In this document: positions 1 through 7,490 of the stretch, in pieces
Layout of the letters: each line of letters starts with the position of its first letter
Numbering within the stretch: position 1 is the stretch's first letter
NCBI GenBank assembly: GCA_963749605.1
Contig: CAVVNN010000002.1
Coordinates: 992,001-1,056,000, forward strand
Source of the DNA: CAVVNN01 sp963749605
GTDB lineage: Bacteria; Actinomycetota; Thermoleophilia; Solirubrobacterales; 70-9
Length of the DNA: 64,000 nt
Direction: 5' to 3'
Program-made: the position numbers and the translations under genes
Notes under the pieces: generated by a model
The model's input: the letters and a program-made list of their open reading frames with translations, nothing else
Told to the model about the DNA's origin: nothing
The model's database searches: none

Positions 1-1
1 C

Positions 2-1399
2 ACCGGGTGGGATTGTCCGCGAGCGGAGGTAATGATGAGCTTCCGCAAAGCGGTCGACCAAACGCTTGTTGCCCAGCTCGTCGGGCGCATGGTTCGCACG
101 CCACTGGCCCGGTCAGTCAGTGGCAGCGAGTTCCTCAACTCCGTTTGCCTGTATCTACCGTACTACGACGAAGAAGCACTCGACTCCGTCATTGAGTACC
201 TAACCAAACCCGATCCAGACATTAGCTTTCCCACTCGTGTCCAGCGTGGTGAGCGGCTCACCACGCTGAGCCGAAACCCCAGCCTCACCGAGGTTTTCGG
301 CGCCGCCGAAGAGCTCATTACCTACAGGATCGAGAGGGCTTCAAAGCAGAGCAACATCCGCCGTTTACTACATCTAGGCCGACTGCTCGCCTGGGATAAG
401 CTTGACGGGAAGGCTAGCGCCCAGTTCATCGACGAGCTCGTAGCGGTGCTGGAGAACGAGCAGGAAAAGGTCGCCGATTCCGGCGAGTTCTCAGATCGAC
501 TTGCCGACGCAGCGATGATCGACGTGCGCTCCGTGACGGTCGCCTACGGAAGCACAGAGGCGGAGGCAGTGGCCAGCACCGAACTCGCAGCCGTGGCGGG
601 CAATGTCGAGCATGCTTTCGGAGAGACGGGACGGAAGCTCGGAGGCGGCCTGAACGTCGCCTATCTAAAAGCCCGTGCGACTGGTAATGACGCCAAGCCC
701 GTCAGCGCCATTAAGTTGGAGCTGTTCGCCCTGATTCAAGATGCGAACGTAATTAGGGCGGTCGAAGCGCGAGCGGGGGAGTTGCTGAACCAGGAACTGG
801 AGAAGCACAAGGTTGCCATCCGAGCCTTGCCTGATGAGCGCCGACAGCTGTACCGCCACATCCGTCGTCAAGCTGCCAAGCCAGAGCCGGAGCCTTGGGA
901 ACTCCCCAACAACATCGAAGGCGAGAAGGACGGGAACACGACGCTCCCCGATCACATGTACGTCAGCACGGACGGCAAGTACGCCTGTACGTTGAACAAC
1001 TGGGAGCGAGATGCGCTCAAAGAGGCACTTTCTGACAAAGGCGCCGTCGCCTGGTTGCGTAATGATCCACGAAAGCCGTGGTCGCTAACCGTGCCGTACG
1101 AGGTTGGCGAGGATTTCAGGTCGATGTATCCAGACTTCCTCGTATTTCGCCGGCAAGGCGACGGCCTCGTCTGTGACATTCTGGAGCCGCACTCGCTTTC
1201 GTTTCAGGACAGCGCAGCAAAGGCTAAGGGCCTCGCGGCCTTCGCCCGCGACCACGGCGACGAGTTTGGTCGCATTCAGCTCATCGCCAAGATCGGCGGG
1301 GGCTTCAAAAGGCTTCCCCTTGACGACATCGAGATCCGCGACAAGGTGCTAGCGGTCGCGACTGGTGAACACCTCAAACAGCTTTTCCAGAGCGTATAG
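2..1399 (+). CDS. SF2 helicase / type III restriction-like nuclease, C-terminal part (5' truncated by window edge)
   Basis: The frame is open to the window's first bases, so the gene begins upstream and the ATG at 32 is internal. The first visible residues are TGWDCPRA, then QLVGRMVR at about residues 25-32. These match motifs V and VI of superfamily-2 DEAD/DEAH helicases, as in type III restriction Res subunits. A middle region of about 300 residues is unassigned. Near the end, YPDFLVF (Asp at about residue 378) is followed 17 residues later by a Glu in LEPH. This is the layout of a PD-(D/E)xK nuclease in which the usual Lys is His. The likely role is an ATP-driven DNA translocase with nuclease activity in restriction or defence. 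That role is inferred because the Walker motifs are off the window. It faces an unrecognised gene with only 3 bases between their ends. Confidence 0.8.
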   Translation, partial: TGWDCPRAEVMMSFRKAVDQTLVAQLVGRMVRTPLARSVSGSEFLNSVCLYLPYYDEEALDSVIEYLTKPDPDISFPTRVQRGERLTTLSRNPSLTEVFGAAEELITYRIERASKQSNIRRLLHLGRLLAWDKLDGKASAQFIDELVAVLENEQEKVADSGEFSDRLADAAMIDVRSVTVAYGSTEAEAVASTELAAVAGNVEHAFGETGRKLGGGLNVAYLKARATGNDAKPVSAIKLELFALIQDANVIRAVEARAGELLNQELEKHKVAIRALPDERRQLYRHIRRQAAKPEPEPWELPNNIEGEKDGNTTLPDHMYVSTDGKYACTLNNWERDALKEALSDKGAVAWLRNDPRKPWSLTVPYEVGEDFRSMYPDFLVFRRQGDGLVCDILEPHSLSFQDSAAKAKGLAAFARDHGDEFGRIQLIAKIGGGFKRLPLDDIEIRDKVLAVATGEHLKQLFQSV

Positions 1400-1402
1400 T
1401 GC

Positions 1403-2422
1403 TCAGCGGCTCGTGCTACTGGTTAGCCCCAAAGCCTGGAGTCGGGCCTGGAGCGTGTCTTTCGAGAGTTCGGCGCCATCCTGCTTGATGAAGTCGCTCG
1501 CAATCTGACCGAAGCCCGCCTTGCCGATACGCCTCACGACGTAGAGCTCCAAGAGCGCAAGGGTCGCGCGAGTCACGATGCATAGCGAGCTGTTGAATAT
1601 CTCGTGGTCATGTGCAGTTATCCGGGCAATCAGGTATGGGTCGATCGTTCCGTAGTTGGACTTGATGCGCATCCGCCAGAAGCAGTCGAATAGTGAGGTT
1701 GGGGCAAGAGATTGGGCGAACTTTGTGCGCTGTGCAGGCGGAATCCGAGACTTTCGTTCCTTGCGCTTCCAGTCTTCCTCCCTCTTGAGCAGGCGCGCCT
1801 CTCGGGTGCTGCGCAGCCAGGTTCCGTATCGTGGCCAGAAGGTCGGATCGACGCCCGACATCGTTGGGGCCGACAACACCTCCACATGGCTCGTACAGTC
1901 GACCTCTCGGTCGTTGAGGTACTGGCGCTCCCCTCGCATTGGGCAACCCATCGCAAGGAGATTCCAGGGCTCGGGAAAAAGGTCGCGCTGCTCGATCATC
2001 GTCGCGATGGTCTTCAGGGTCGCCGTGTGGTCGTCTGCGACTCCCACCATGCCATTGGCGGCAAACCAGGCTTGTAGCGCTCCGAACACACCGTAGTAGC
2101 TATGCACCGGAGCCCAGGCATTCGCAAACCCGATCATCGCTTCATTCCCCATGATCGCCGGCAAGTGGAGTTGAATCTCGCTCGTCCAGGCCAGCGTCAG
2201 AAAGCGACGGATTTCAGCCAAGTCTGCTGAGGATCTCTGGATCTTCGTGAACGACGGCCGTGCAGCGACGGCGCGCTCCAGGCCCGAATAGAGGTGCTCG
2301 GGTTGTCCGTATGCCGTAGTCAGGAATCCTGCGAGCGCCTGAAGGTAGTTGCGGTTGACAGTGAACCGCCGAATGAGCTCTTCTTCCTCGGCGCTCGGGA
2401 AGTTGATCGTGATTCCGGCCAT
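1403..2422 (-). CDS. hypothetical protein convergent with helicase/nuclease
   Basis: A 339-residue soluble protein that I do not recognise. It has no signal peptide or membrane segment and is rich in aromatic residues and helix-forming stretches (for example around residues 60-130). A segment reading WRMRIKSNYGTID at about residues 245-257 resembles the Arg-x-x-x-Asn-Tyr-type helices of some HEPN-like proteins. That is only a resemblance. The C-terminal part (about 270-330) looks like a mixed-charge helical domain. It is tail-to-tail with the helicase/nuclease, and base composition in both is less GC-rich than most of the window. This suggests they belong to one accessory or defence locus. 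The ATG at 2422 is the first in frame. Confidence 0.7.
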   Translation of the reverse strand: MAGITINFPSAEEEELIRRFTVNRNYLQALAGFLTTAYGQPEHLYSGLERAVAARPSFTKIQRSSADLAEIRRFLTLAWTSEIQLHLPAIMGNEAMIGFANAWAPVHSYYGVFGALQAWFAANGMVGVADDHTATLKTIATMIEQRDLFPEPWNLLAMGCPMRGERQYLNDREVDCTSHVEVLSAPTMSGVDPTFWPRYGTWLRSTREARLLKREEDWKRKERKSRIPPAQRTKFAQSLAPTSLFDCFWRMRIKSNYGTIDPYLIARITAHDHEIFNSSLCIVTRATLALLELYVVRRIGKAGFGQIASDFIKQDGAELSKDTLQARLQALGLTSSTSR

Positions 2423-2639
2423 CCGATAAGGCTAGGGACCTGGCGTCCCTCGCTGCTGAGAGCCGGTATGCAGGCGATGGCCGAACGCAACGCGATGCAA
2501 CCGCTGTTCCCTCCTTCGAGATCGGCAGCTATGGGTCAGCGCCACTTGGGGCGTAGCTGATCGCCAAATCCCGTCCAGGGGGGCGAGCCATCACCCTTGA
2601 GCCCTTAAGCAGCCACAGACTTCAATGAGGAGGAACAAC

Positions 2640-2984
2640 ATGGGCTGGACCGCCGGCAACCTCGACCGGCCATTCAGCGCGAGGGCGGCAATTGCTTTCG
2701 ATCTCGGTGAGGACTTCGCGAATCGCGTGCTCGCCACCGCGCGCTGCGGGACCGTCATCTACGCTGCGGTGAAATCGCGCGATTCGGATAACGTTTTCGG
2801 TCTCGTCTTGCTCGCCGAGCGCCGCAACGGTGTCCTATTCACCAAGCCCATTAGCGAGGACATGGGTCCTGCCGAGGACGGGTGCCCCGTGTGCATACTC
2901 GACCTGCTGAGTGCTCCCAGCAACGAGTGCGCTCGGGAGTGGCGCGAGCGCTGCCGGGCACGCATTGTGCGCGCTCGTCCCTGA
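2640..2984 (+). CDS. small DUF6927-like protein
   Basis: A 114-residue protein beginning MGWT. An in-frame ATG lies 15 bases upstream, but the ribosome-binding site GAGGAGG (about 2627-2633) is placed correctly only for the ATG at 2640. The conserved pattern 'Lys-Pro-Ile-Ser-Glu-Asp-Met-Gly-Pro', then a Cys-Pro-x-Cys, then 'Trp-Arg-x-x-Cys' near the C-terminus, resembles DUF6927 proteins, whose function is unknown. No signal peptide or membrane helix is visible. About 215 bases upstream (2423-2639) contain no gene that I can see. It may belong to the same accessory patch as the two genes to its left. Confidence 0.65.
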   Translation: MGWTAGNLDRPFSARAAIAFDLGEDFANRVLATARCGTVIYAAVKSRDSDNVFGLVLLAERRNGVLFTKPISEDMGPAEDGCPVCILDLLSAPSNECAREWRERCRARIVRARP

Positions 2985-3046
2985 GGGGTCAGACGGCCGT
3001 CTTTGCCAAAGCCGATTTGTTTTTTCTAACGGCTCGGTACTGCCGC

Positions 3047-4282
3047 CTAACCTTCGAGGGAGGCTCCTCTGACTTTGGCTTGCTGTGCCGCGGTCGCGGG
3101 CATCGGTGGGCTCGACGGATTCGGCTCAGCGCGGGTGTCGTCGATCGCTACCGCGACCAGGACAGCGCTCGAGGCGATGACTGCGGCGAGGAGGCTGAGC
3201 GGGGCGGTGGCGAGGGCCAGCACCGCCAATCCGATGCAGGCGAGGACGCGGGATCGGGGCACGCGACCGGTTGCTCTTCGCATGAAGGCCAGCTGGGCTA
3301 GAAGGAAGATTGCCGGGCCGCCGAAGATGAGGACGGCGGTGCTGAGGGTGGTCGGGCCGTGGGGGTCGACTATCGCCAGCTCGTCGCCTACGGCGATCGC
3401 GATGATGCCTATGACCATGAGGATGAGGGTGTAGTTGCCGAGGCCGACTATTCGGGTTGCGTTGGCGGCGCCTTCGGCGGCGCTTATCCCGATGCTCTCG
3501 GCGCGGTGGAAGTAGCACCACCAGAGGGCGACGGTGCCGGTGAAGGCGACGGCGAGGACGAGAAGACGGTCGGCTTGGACCGGTTGGTCGGCGAACGCGT
3601 TGCCGAGGGTGAGGACCGTCTCGCCCAGTGCGATCAGGAAGAACAGCCGGAAGCGCTCGAGGAGGTGCTCGGCGTAGATCTGGCTGTCGGACTTGAAGGG
3701 GCTTATCCGGCCGGGCAGCGGGTGGCTCGCGATCACGCCGCCGTATGCGATCAGCACCGCGACCGCCCAGAGTGCAAGGCGGGCATTGCCGTGCGTAGCG
3801 ATCCCCGCGATCCAGATCGGCGCGGTTCCGATCTCCCAAACCAGGGCGTTGACGAAATGCATGTGGAGGCGGTGGCCGCGAAAACTCCAGACGGCGAATG
3901 CCGTCCTCCCTATCTGGATCGCCAGGTAGCCGATGACGAACAGGCCCGCTCGATCGCCGAATGCCTCCGACACCGACGTCGACATGAGCAGGCTGGCGAA
4001 CATCAGGCCGAGCAGCAGCAGGCGGACCGGCTGGCGATCCCCGTCGAGCCAATTGGTGGTCCACACGGTCATGAACCACGCGTACATGACGGCGAGGGTC
4101 AGGACCAGCGTCTCGGCCATGCCACGCGCGTCGACGTGCTCGAAGAGGTGTCGCGCGAGCTGGCTGACCGTGAATACGTAGACGAGGTCGAAGAACAGCT
4201 CCAGCGGGGTGACCGCCCGCGCGACTTCGCGAGGGCGCACGACCGACGAGGCGTGGGGGCGGTCGTCGGAGAGCGGCTTCAT
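3047..4282 (-). CDS. low temperature requirement protein A (LtrA) family membrane protein
   Basis: A 411-residue polytopic membrane protein. The family signature VTPLELFFDLVYVF is at about residues 24-37, and roughly ten hydrophobic segments follow to the C-terminus. LtrA proteins were named for a Listeria growth-at-low-temperature phenotype; their biochemical activity is not established. The start ATG overlaps the TGA of the upstream SprT-like gene (ATGA, 4279-4282), so the two are probably translationally coupled. The C-terminus (about 385-411) is a polar tail. Confidence 0.88.
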   Translation of the reverse strand: MKPLSDDRPHASSVVRPREVARAVTPLELFFDLVYVFTVSQLARHLFEHVDARGMAETLVLTLAVMYAWFMTVWTTNWLDGDRQPVRLLLLGLMFASLLMSTSVSEAFGDRAGLFVIGYLAIQIGRTAFAVWSFRGHRLHMHFVNALVWEIGTAPIWIAGIATHGNARLALWAVAVLIAYGGVIASHPLPGRISPFKSDSQIYAEHLLERFRLFFLIALGETVLTLGNAFADQPVQADRLLVLAVAFTGTVALWWCYFHRAESIGISAAEGAANATRIVGLGNYTLILMVIGIIAIAVGDELAIVDPHGPTTLSTAVLIFGGPAIFLLAQLAFMRRATGRVPRSRVLACIGLAVLALATAPLSLLAAVIASSAVLVAVAIDDTRAEPNPSSPPMPATAAQQAKVRGASLEG

Positions 4283-4674
4283 CGCACCTGCATTTGGAGC
4301 GGCTCGGCGCTGGTGAGCCTTGCTCGCTCGATTGCTTCGGCATAGATGCCGTGGATGGTGCTGCGCGGGCTCGGGCCGACGATCCCGTAGGCCTCGTCCA
4401 TCGCCCGTGCGAGCGTCCTCTTGAAGGTCTGGCCGTGCCAGGCATGGTGCTCGGCGGCGCGGCCGACGTGCAGGTGCACCAGCTCATGGAGGAGGGTCTC
4501 CAGGATGTCGCCGGGGCGGATGCCCGGGTAGGCGGTGACGGAGAGGCGGAACTGGCTCGGCACGGCGAAGCCGAGGCGGTTCGGGCGCCTGCGCGCACGC
4601 CGCACCTTGAGCTCGGGCTCACACGTGGACAGGGGGCCGTCGGCGAAGGCCGGCAGCTCCCGCAGCCTGCCCAT
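4279..4674 (-). CDS. SprT-like zinc metallopeptidase
   Basis: The zinc-binding motif HELVHLH sits in the middle (HExxH, with a further His cluster AEHHAWHG downstream). This is the SprT/Spartan-like metallopeptidase arrangement. The preceding segment RLGFAVPSQFRLSVTAY also fits this family. I chose the ATG at 4674, which gives 131 residues. The frame stays open upstream to 4923, but that stretch is low-complexity and would overlap the divergent NERD gene. A GTG near 4701 is an alternative. It ends in a 4-bp overlap with the LtrA gene. The family includes DNA-protein crosslink proteases, but function here is not proven. Confidence 0.7.
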   Translation of the reverse strand: MGRLRELPAFADGPLSTCEPELKVRRARRRPNRLGFAVPSQFRLSVTAYPGIRPGDILETLLHELVHLHVGRAAEHHAWHGQTFKRTLARAMDEAYGIVGPSPRSTIHGIYAEAIERARLTSAEPLQMQVR

Positions 4675-4805
4675 CTCCTGACAAAGGGCGACCCCCGCCA
4701 CGACGAAATAAGACGAATCGCGCCTCAAGGTCGGCAGAGCATGCCGCTGCTTGCGGATGACAAGCCGGAAGTCTCGGGGGCGATTTTCTCGGGCTCGAGG
4801 CTTAG

Positions 4806-5471
4806 ATGGGGATCGCAGCCGAGCTCGAAAAGACGAAGGAGTTTGATTTCGATCGTGGGGTGGCCGGCGCCAGTGGCCGGCGTGAGCACAAGCTGCGGTC
4901 GGCGAAGCGCAGAGGACGGGCACCCGGGGAAGAGGCGACCTGGGCAGCGGGCGCCATCGGCGAGGAAATCCTTGCCGTCTACCTGGGCCGCCGCTTTTCC
5001 GATGCAGAGGTGATCGTTCTGCACGACCGGCGCATGCCCGGTGGCTTCGGGAACATCGACCACTTGGCGATCGCTCCCTCGGGCGTCTTCGTCATCGACG
5101 CGAAGCGCTACAAGGGCGAGGTCAGGGTCCGCAGGCCGTTTCTCTTCGGCGAAGCGAGGCTGATGGTCGGCGGGCGCGACCAGACGAAGCTGGTCGGAAG
5201 GCTGGCGCGGCAGGTCAAGGCCGTGCGGTCGGCGGTCGACTCGGTCGGGCTGCTGACGGTGCCGGTGCACGGCTGCTTCTGCTTCGTCGATCCACAGGGC
5301 CATGCGGGCGGAAGCGGCGACCTGCCGCTGCTGCGGACGCTGCGCATCGGGGGGTATCCGCTCCTCTCCCCGAGGAAGCTGGCAAGGCGGCTGAAGCGGC
5401 AGGGCGAGCTGGGGCCCGAGCGAAGGCTCCTGGCCGCGGAAGCACTCGCGCGGCGGTTCCCGGCCGCTTAG
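4806..5471 (+). CDS. NERD domain (nuclease-related) protein
   Basis: A 221-residue protein with a central NERD domain at about residues 48-110: GAIGEE, then HDRR, then NIDHLAIAPSGVFVIDAKRY. The Asp in NIDH and the DAK triad correspond to the predicted PD-(D/E)xK-like active site. No membrane segment is visible. The N-terminal 45 residues are very basic. NERD proteins are predicted nucleases; in many bacteria they are fused to or near ATPases and helicases. Its TAG stop overlaps the displaced response-regulator tail that begins at 5471, and the next gene (AAA ATPase) is convergent. Confidence 0.82.
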   Translation: MGIAAELEKTKEFDFDRGVAGASGRREHKLRSAKRRGRAPGEEATWAAGAIGEEILAVYLGRRFSDAEVIVLHDRRMPGGFGNIDHLAIAPSGVFVIDAKRYKGEVRVRRPFLFGEARLMVGGRDQTKLVGRLARQVKAVRSAVDSVGLLTVPVHGCFCFVDPQGHAGGSGDLPLLRTLRIGGYPLLSPRKLARRLKRQGELGPERRLLAAEALARRFPAA

Positions 5472-5502
5472 GTCGACTCGCCGTTGAACTTGTTAGCCGA
5501 CG
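5471..5502. repeat. displaced copy of the response-regulator 3' tail (left repeat of ATPase cassette)
   Basis: This 32-base stretch is a near-exact direct copy of 6779-6809, the last codons of the response regulator. The only difference is one extra T after the first 23 identical bases. Read on the minus strand it still ends with a stop codon (TAA, formed with the preceding TTA). It therefore looks like the original, now displaced, 3' end of the response-regulator gene. Together with 6779-6809 it brackets the AAA ATPase gene. Confidence 0.85.
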
Positions 5503-5508
5503 GCCATC

Positions 5509-6690
5509 TCAAGGGACCGTGCGACGCAAGAGGAAGTCACGGAACCTGGGCGCCGTGTAGTCGTATTCGCCTTTGCGAATCCGGTACAGCACGCCGGCCT
5601 CAACGAGCCGGCCGAGCAGGACGTTGACGTTCCCGGGCGTCTTGGCGGAGACTTTGCCCAGGTCCGAAGCGCGCAGCGGCGGGAATGGGCAAGTGGCGGA
5701 GGCGAGCAGCACCTCCTGCTCGGCTGGAGTGAGAGTCGATATCCGGGGCTCGTAGAAGTCCCTGTCGAGGCGCTCGTAGATCTGCGGCCGCGCCTCGCTG
5801 AGCAACTCCGGTGTGAAGTGGTCGACCCCCGCGAGATCGGCGGCGTCCCATAGCTCGGACCCCCACAGCTGGATGAAGTACGGGTAGCCCTCGACCTCAT
5901 CCACCACCTTGTCGGCAACCGAGCTGTCAGCCGAGCGCCCGGTCTGTTCGAGTGGCCGGGTGAAAGCCGCAAGCGCCTCGTCCGTGGGGAGCGAGTCGAC
6001 CTCCTCGCCCCGGAAGAGCCGCTCGCTGTAGGAACGGGCTTTCTGCAGGTTGGCCGCAAGTGTCGGCAGGCCACAGACGACCAGCGCTAGGGGTAGCTCC
6101 TGGCGCTGCAGCGCGACCAGCGGCGCAATCAGCAGCGACAGCGGGTGCTCCCCGTGCCTGTCGCGCTCATCGCGGATCAGCTGCGCCTCGTCCAGCAGCA
6201 GCACGAGGCCCTCCCGGCCCTTGGCCACAGCCAGCTCCACGGTGGCGAATATGTCCCTGGCGAGATCGTTCTCCCGCTCCGAGCCGGGGGCGATGGAAAG
6301 CGAGACGTCTTCCCAGGTGACCGAGAGCGCCCCCGCCCTTATCGCCCTGCCGGCAGCTGCGCGCAGCCGCTCCAGGCGGGAGAGCCGTTCTTGGGCGCGC
6401 CGCAGCAGACCTCCGAGTGCCTCTTGAAGCGCCTCGTCGGTGTTGTGCGATGGCTGGAACTCGAGCTCGGCAGGCTCCCAGTTGGCCGCCTCGGCGTGTT
6501 CCGCAAAGGCTCCAAGCAGCACCGTCTTACCCACCCCCCGCAGGCCGGTGACACGCATACTCGCCTGCTGCTCCGGTGCCGCCCGCAGCATCGCCGAGAA
6601 GCGGCGAAGCGAGGGATCTCGGCCCGCCAGGTACAGAGGACGGATGCCGACTCCCGGCCGATACGGGTTCTTGGTCGAAGCTTGGGTCAT
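5509..6690 (-). CDS. AAA ATPase with C-terminal winged helix (Orc1/Cdc6-like)
   Basis: A 393-residue P-loop ATPase. Walker A GLRGVGKT is at about residues 49-56 and Walker B LVLLLDEAQ at about 162-170. A sensor-like segment LALVVCGLP follows, and a winged-helix-like domain occupies about 320-393. The layout resembles prokaryotic Orc1/Cdc6-type ATPases and transposon-type AAA helper proteins; the partner is unknown. The ATG at 6690 is preceded by AGGGG at proper spacing; an in-frame ATG at 6717 is an alternative. It is co-directional with, and 85 bases downstream of, the response regulator. It ends 6 bases before the duplicated response-regulator tail, so it appears to be cargo inserted at that gene's 3' end. 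Confidence 0.82.
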   Translation of the reverse strand: MTQASTKNPYRPGVGIRPLYLAGRDPSLRRFSAMLRAAPEQQASMRVTGLRGVGKTVLLGAFAEHAEAANWEPAELEFQPSHNTDEALQEALGGLLRRAQERLSRLERLRAAAGRAIRAGALSVTWEDVSLSIAPGSERENDLARDIFATVELAVAKGREGLVLLLDEAQLIRDERDRHGEHPLSLLIAPLVALQRQELPLALVVCGLPTLAANLQKARSYSERLFRGEEVDSLPTDEALAAFTRPLEQTGRSADSSVADKVVDEVEGYPYFIQLWGSELWDAADLAGVDHFTPELLSEARPQIYERLDRDFYEPRISTLTPAEQEVLLASATCPFPPLRASDLGKVSAKTPGNVNVLLGRLVEAGVLYRIRKGEYDYTAPRFRDFLLRRTVP

Positions 6691-6775
6691 TACAGATCCC
6701 CTGTTAGATTCATGCATCCTAAAGGAAAGCTTGTAATGACTGCTGCTTAGCGTGGACAGGCCGGCTGCATGCAGT

Positions 6776-7480
6776 TCAGGTCGACTCGCCGTTGAACTTG
6801 TAGCCGACGCCGCGCACGGTGAGGACCAGCTCGGGGTGCTGGGGGTCGCGCTCGAGCTTCTGGCGGAGGTTGGAGATGTGGACGTCGCAGGCGCGCTCGT
6901 CGCCGTCGAACTCGGTCTGCCACAGCTCCTCCATGATCTGGCGGCGGGGGAAGACCTCGCCGGGGCGGCCGACCAGGAGGCGGAGGAGCTGGAACTCGGA
7001 GCGGGTGAGGCTGACCGGGACGCCGCTCACGGTGGCGACGTGGCGGACGAGGTCGATCGCGACCGGGCCGGATTCGATGCGGACGGCCTGGGCGAGCGGC
7101 GAGCGGTCGAGTTCGCGGCGGCGCAGCTGGGCGCGGACGCGGCCGAGCAGCTCGCGCACCGAGAAGGGCTTGGTGACGTAGTCGTCGGCACCGACCTCGA
7201 GACCGACCACCTTGTCGACCTCGGCGTCCTTGGCGGTGAGGACGATGATCGGCACGGCGCTGCGCGAGCGCACGTCGCGGCAGATGTCGAGGCCGCTCGG
7301 CCCCGGCATCATGATGTCGAGGATCAGCAGGTCGAAGGGGATGCCGTCGTCGAGCAGTTCGGCGGCCTCGTCTCCGTCGACCGCGGGCGTCACCTCGAAG
7401 CCCTCCTGGGCAAGCGCGTAGCCGACCGAGTCGCGGACCGAGGGCTCGTCGTCGGCAATCAGGATGCGTCCGCTGCTCAT
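6776..7480 (-). CDS. OmpR/PhoB-family response regulator
   Basis: A 234-residue two-domain regulator. The receiver domain has acidic residues at 10-11, the phospho-acceptor Asp55 in LLILDIMMP, Thr82 and Lys104. The OmpR-type winged-helix DNA-binding domain covers about 135-230 and ends in the typical RGVGYKFN wing. The partner histidine kinase is the next gene, starting 10 bases beyond its stop, so the pair is ordered kinase-downstream of regulator. It most resembles actinobacterial MtrA/RegX3-type regulators. Target genes cannot be told from the sequence. Its last codons are duplicated at 5471-5502. Confidence 0.93.
   Translation of the reverse strand: MSSGRILIADDEPSVRDSVGYALAQEGFEVTPAVDGDEAAELLDDGIPFDLLILDIMMPGPSGLDICRDVRSRSAVPIIVLTAKDAEVDKVVGLEVGADDYVTKPFSVRELLGRVRAQLRRRELDRSPLAQAVRIESGPVAIDLVRHVATVSGVPVSLTRSEFQLLRLLVGRPGEVFPRRQIMEELWQTEFDGDERACDVHISNLRQKLERDPQHPELVLTVRGVGYKFNGEST
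6779..6809. repeat. 3' tail of response regulator (right repeat of ATPase cassette)
   Basis: This is the in-gene copy of the direct repeat whose other copy is at 5471-5502. It encodes the last ten residues (VGYKFNGEST) of the response regulator. Both repeats end at the stop codon of that reading frame, so the host gene stays complete although about 1.3 kb has been added next to it. Confidence 0.85.
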
Positions 7481-7490
7481 CTTCTCTCCC

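Noticed and set aside
32..1399. ATG 32 as the true start of the helicase/nuclease
   Set aside because: The codons before it (GWDCPRAEV) are conserved helicase motif V, so the gene begins outside the window.
4675..4923. N-terminal extension of the SprT-like gene to 4923
   Set aside because: The sequence is low-complexity, lacks family similarity and would overlap the divergent NERD gene by about 118 bases.
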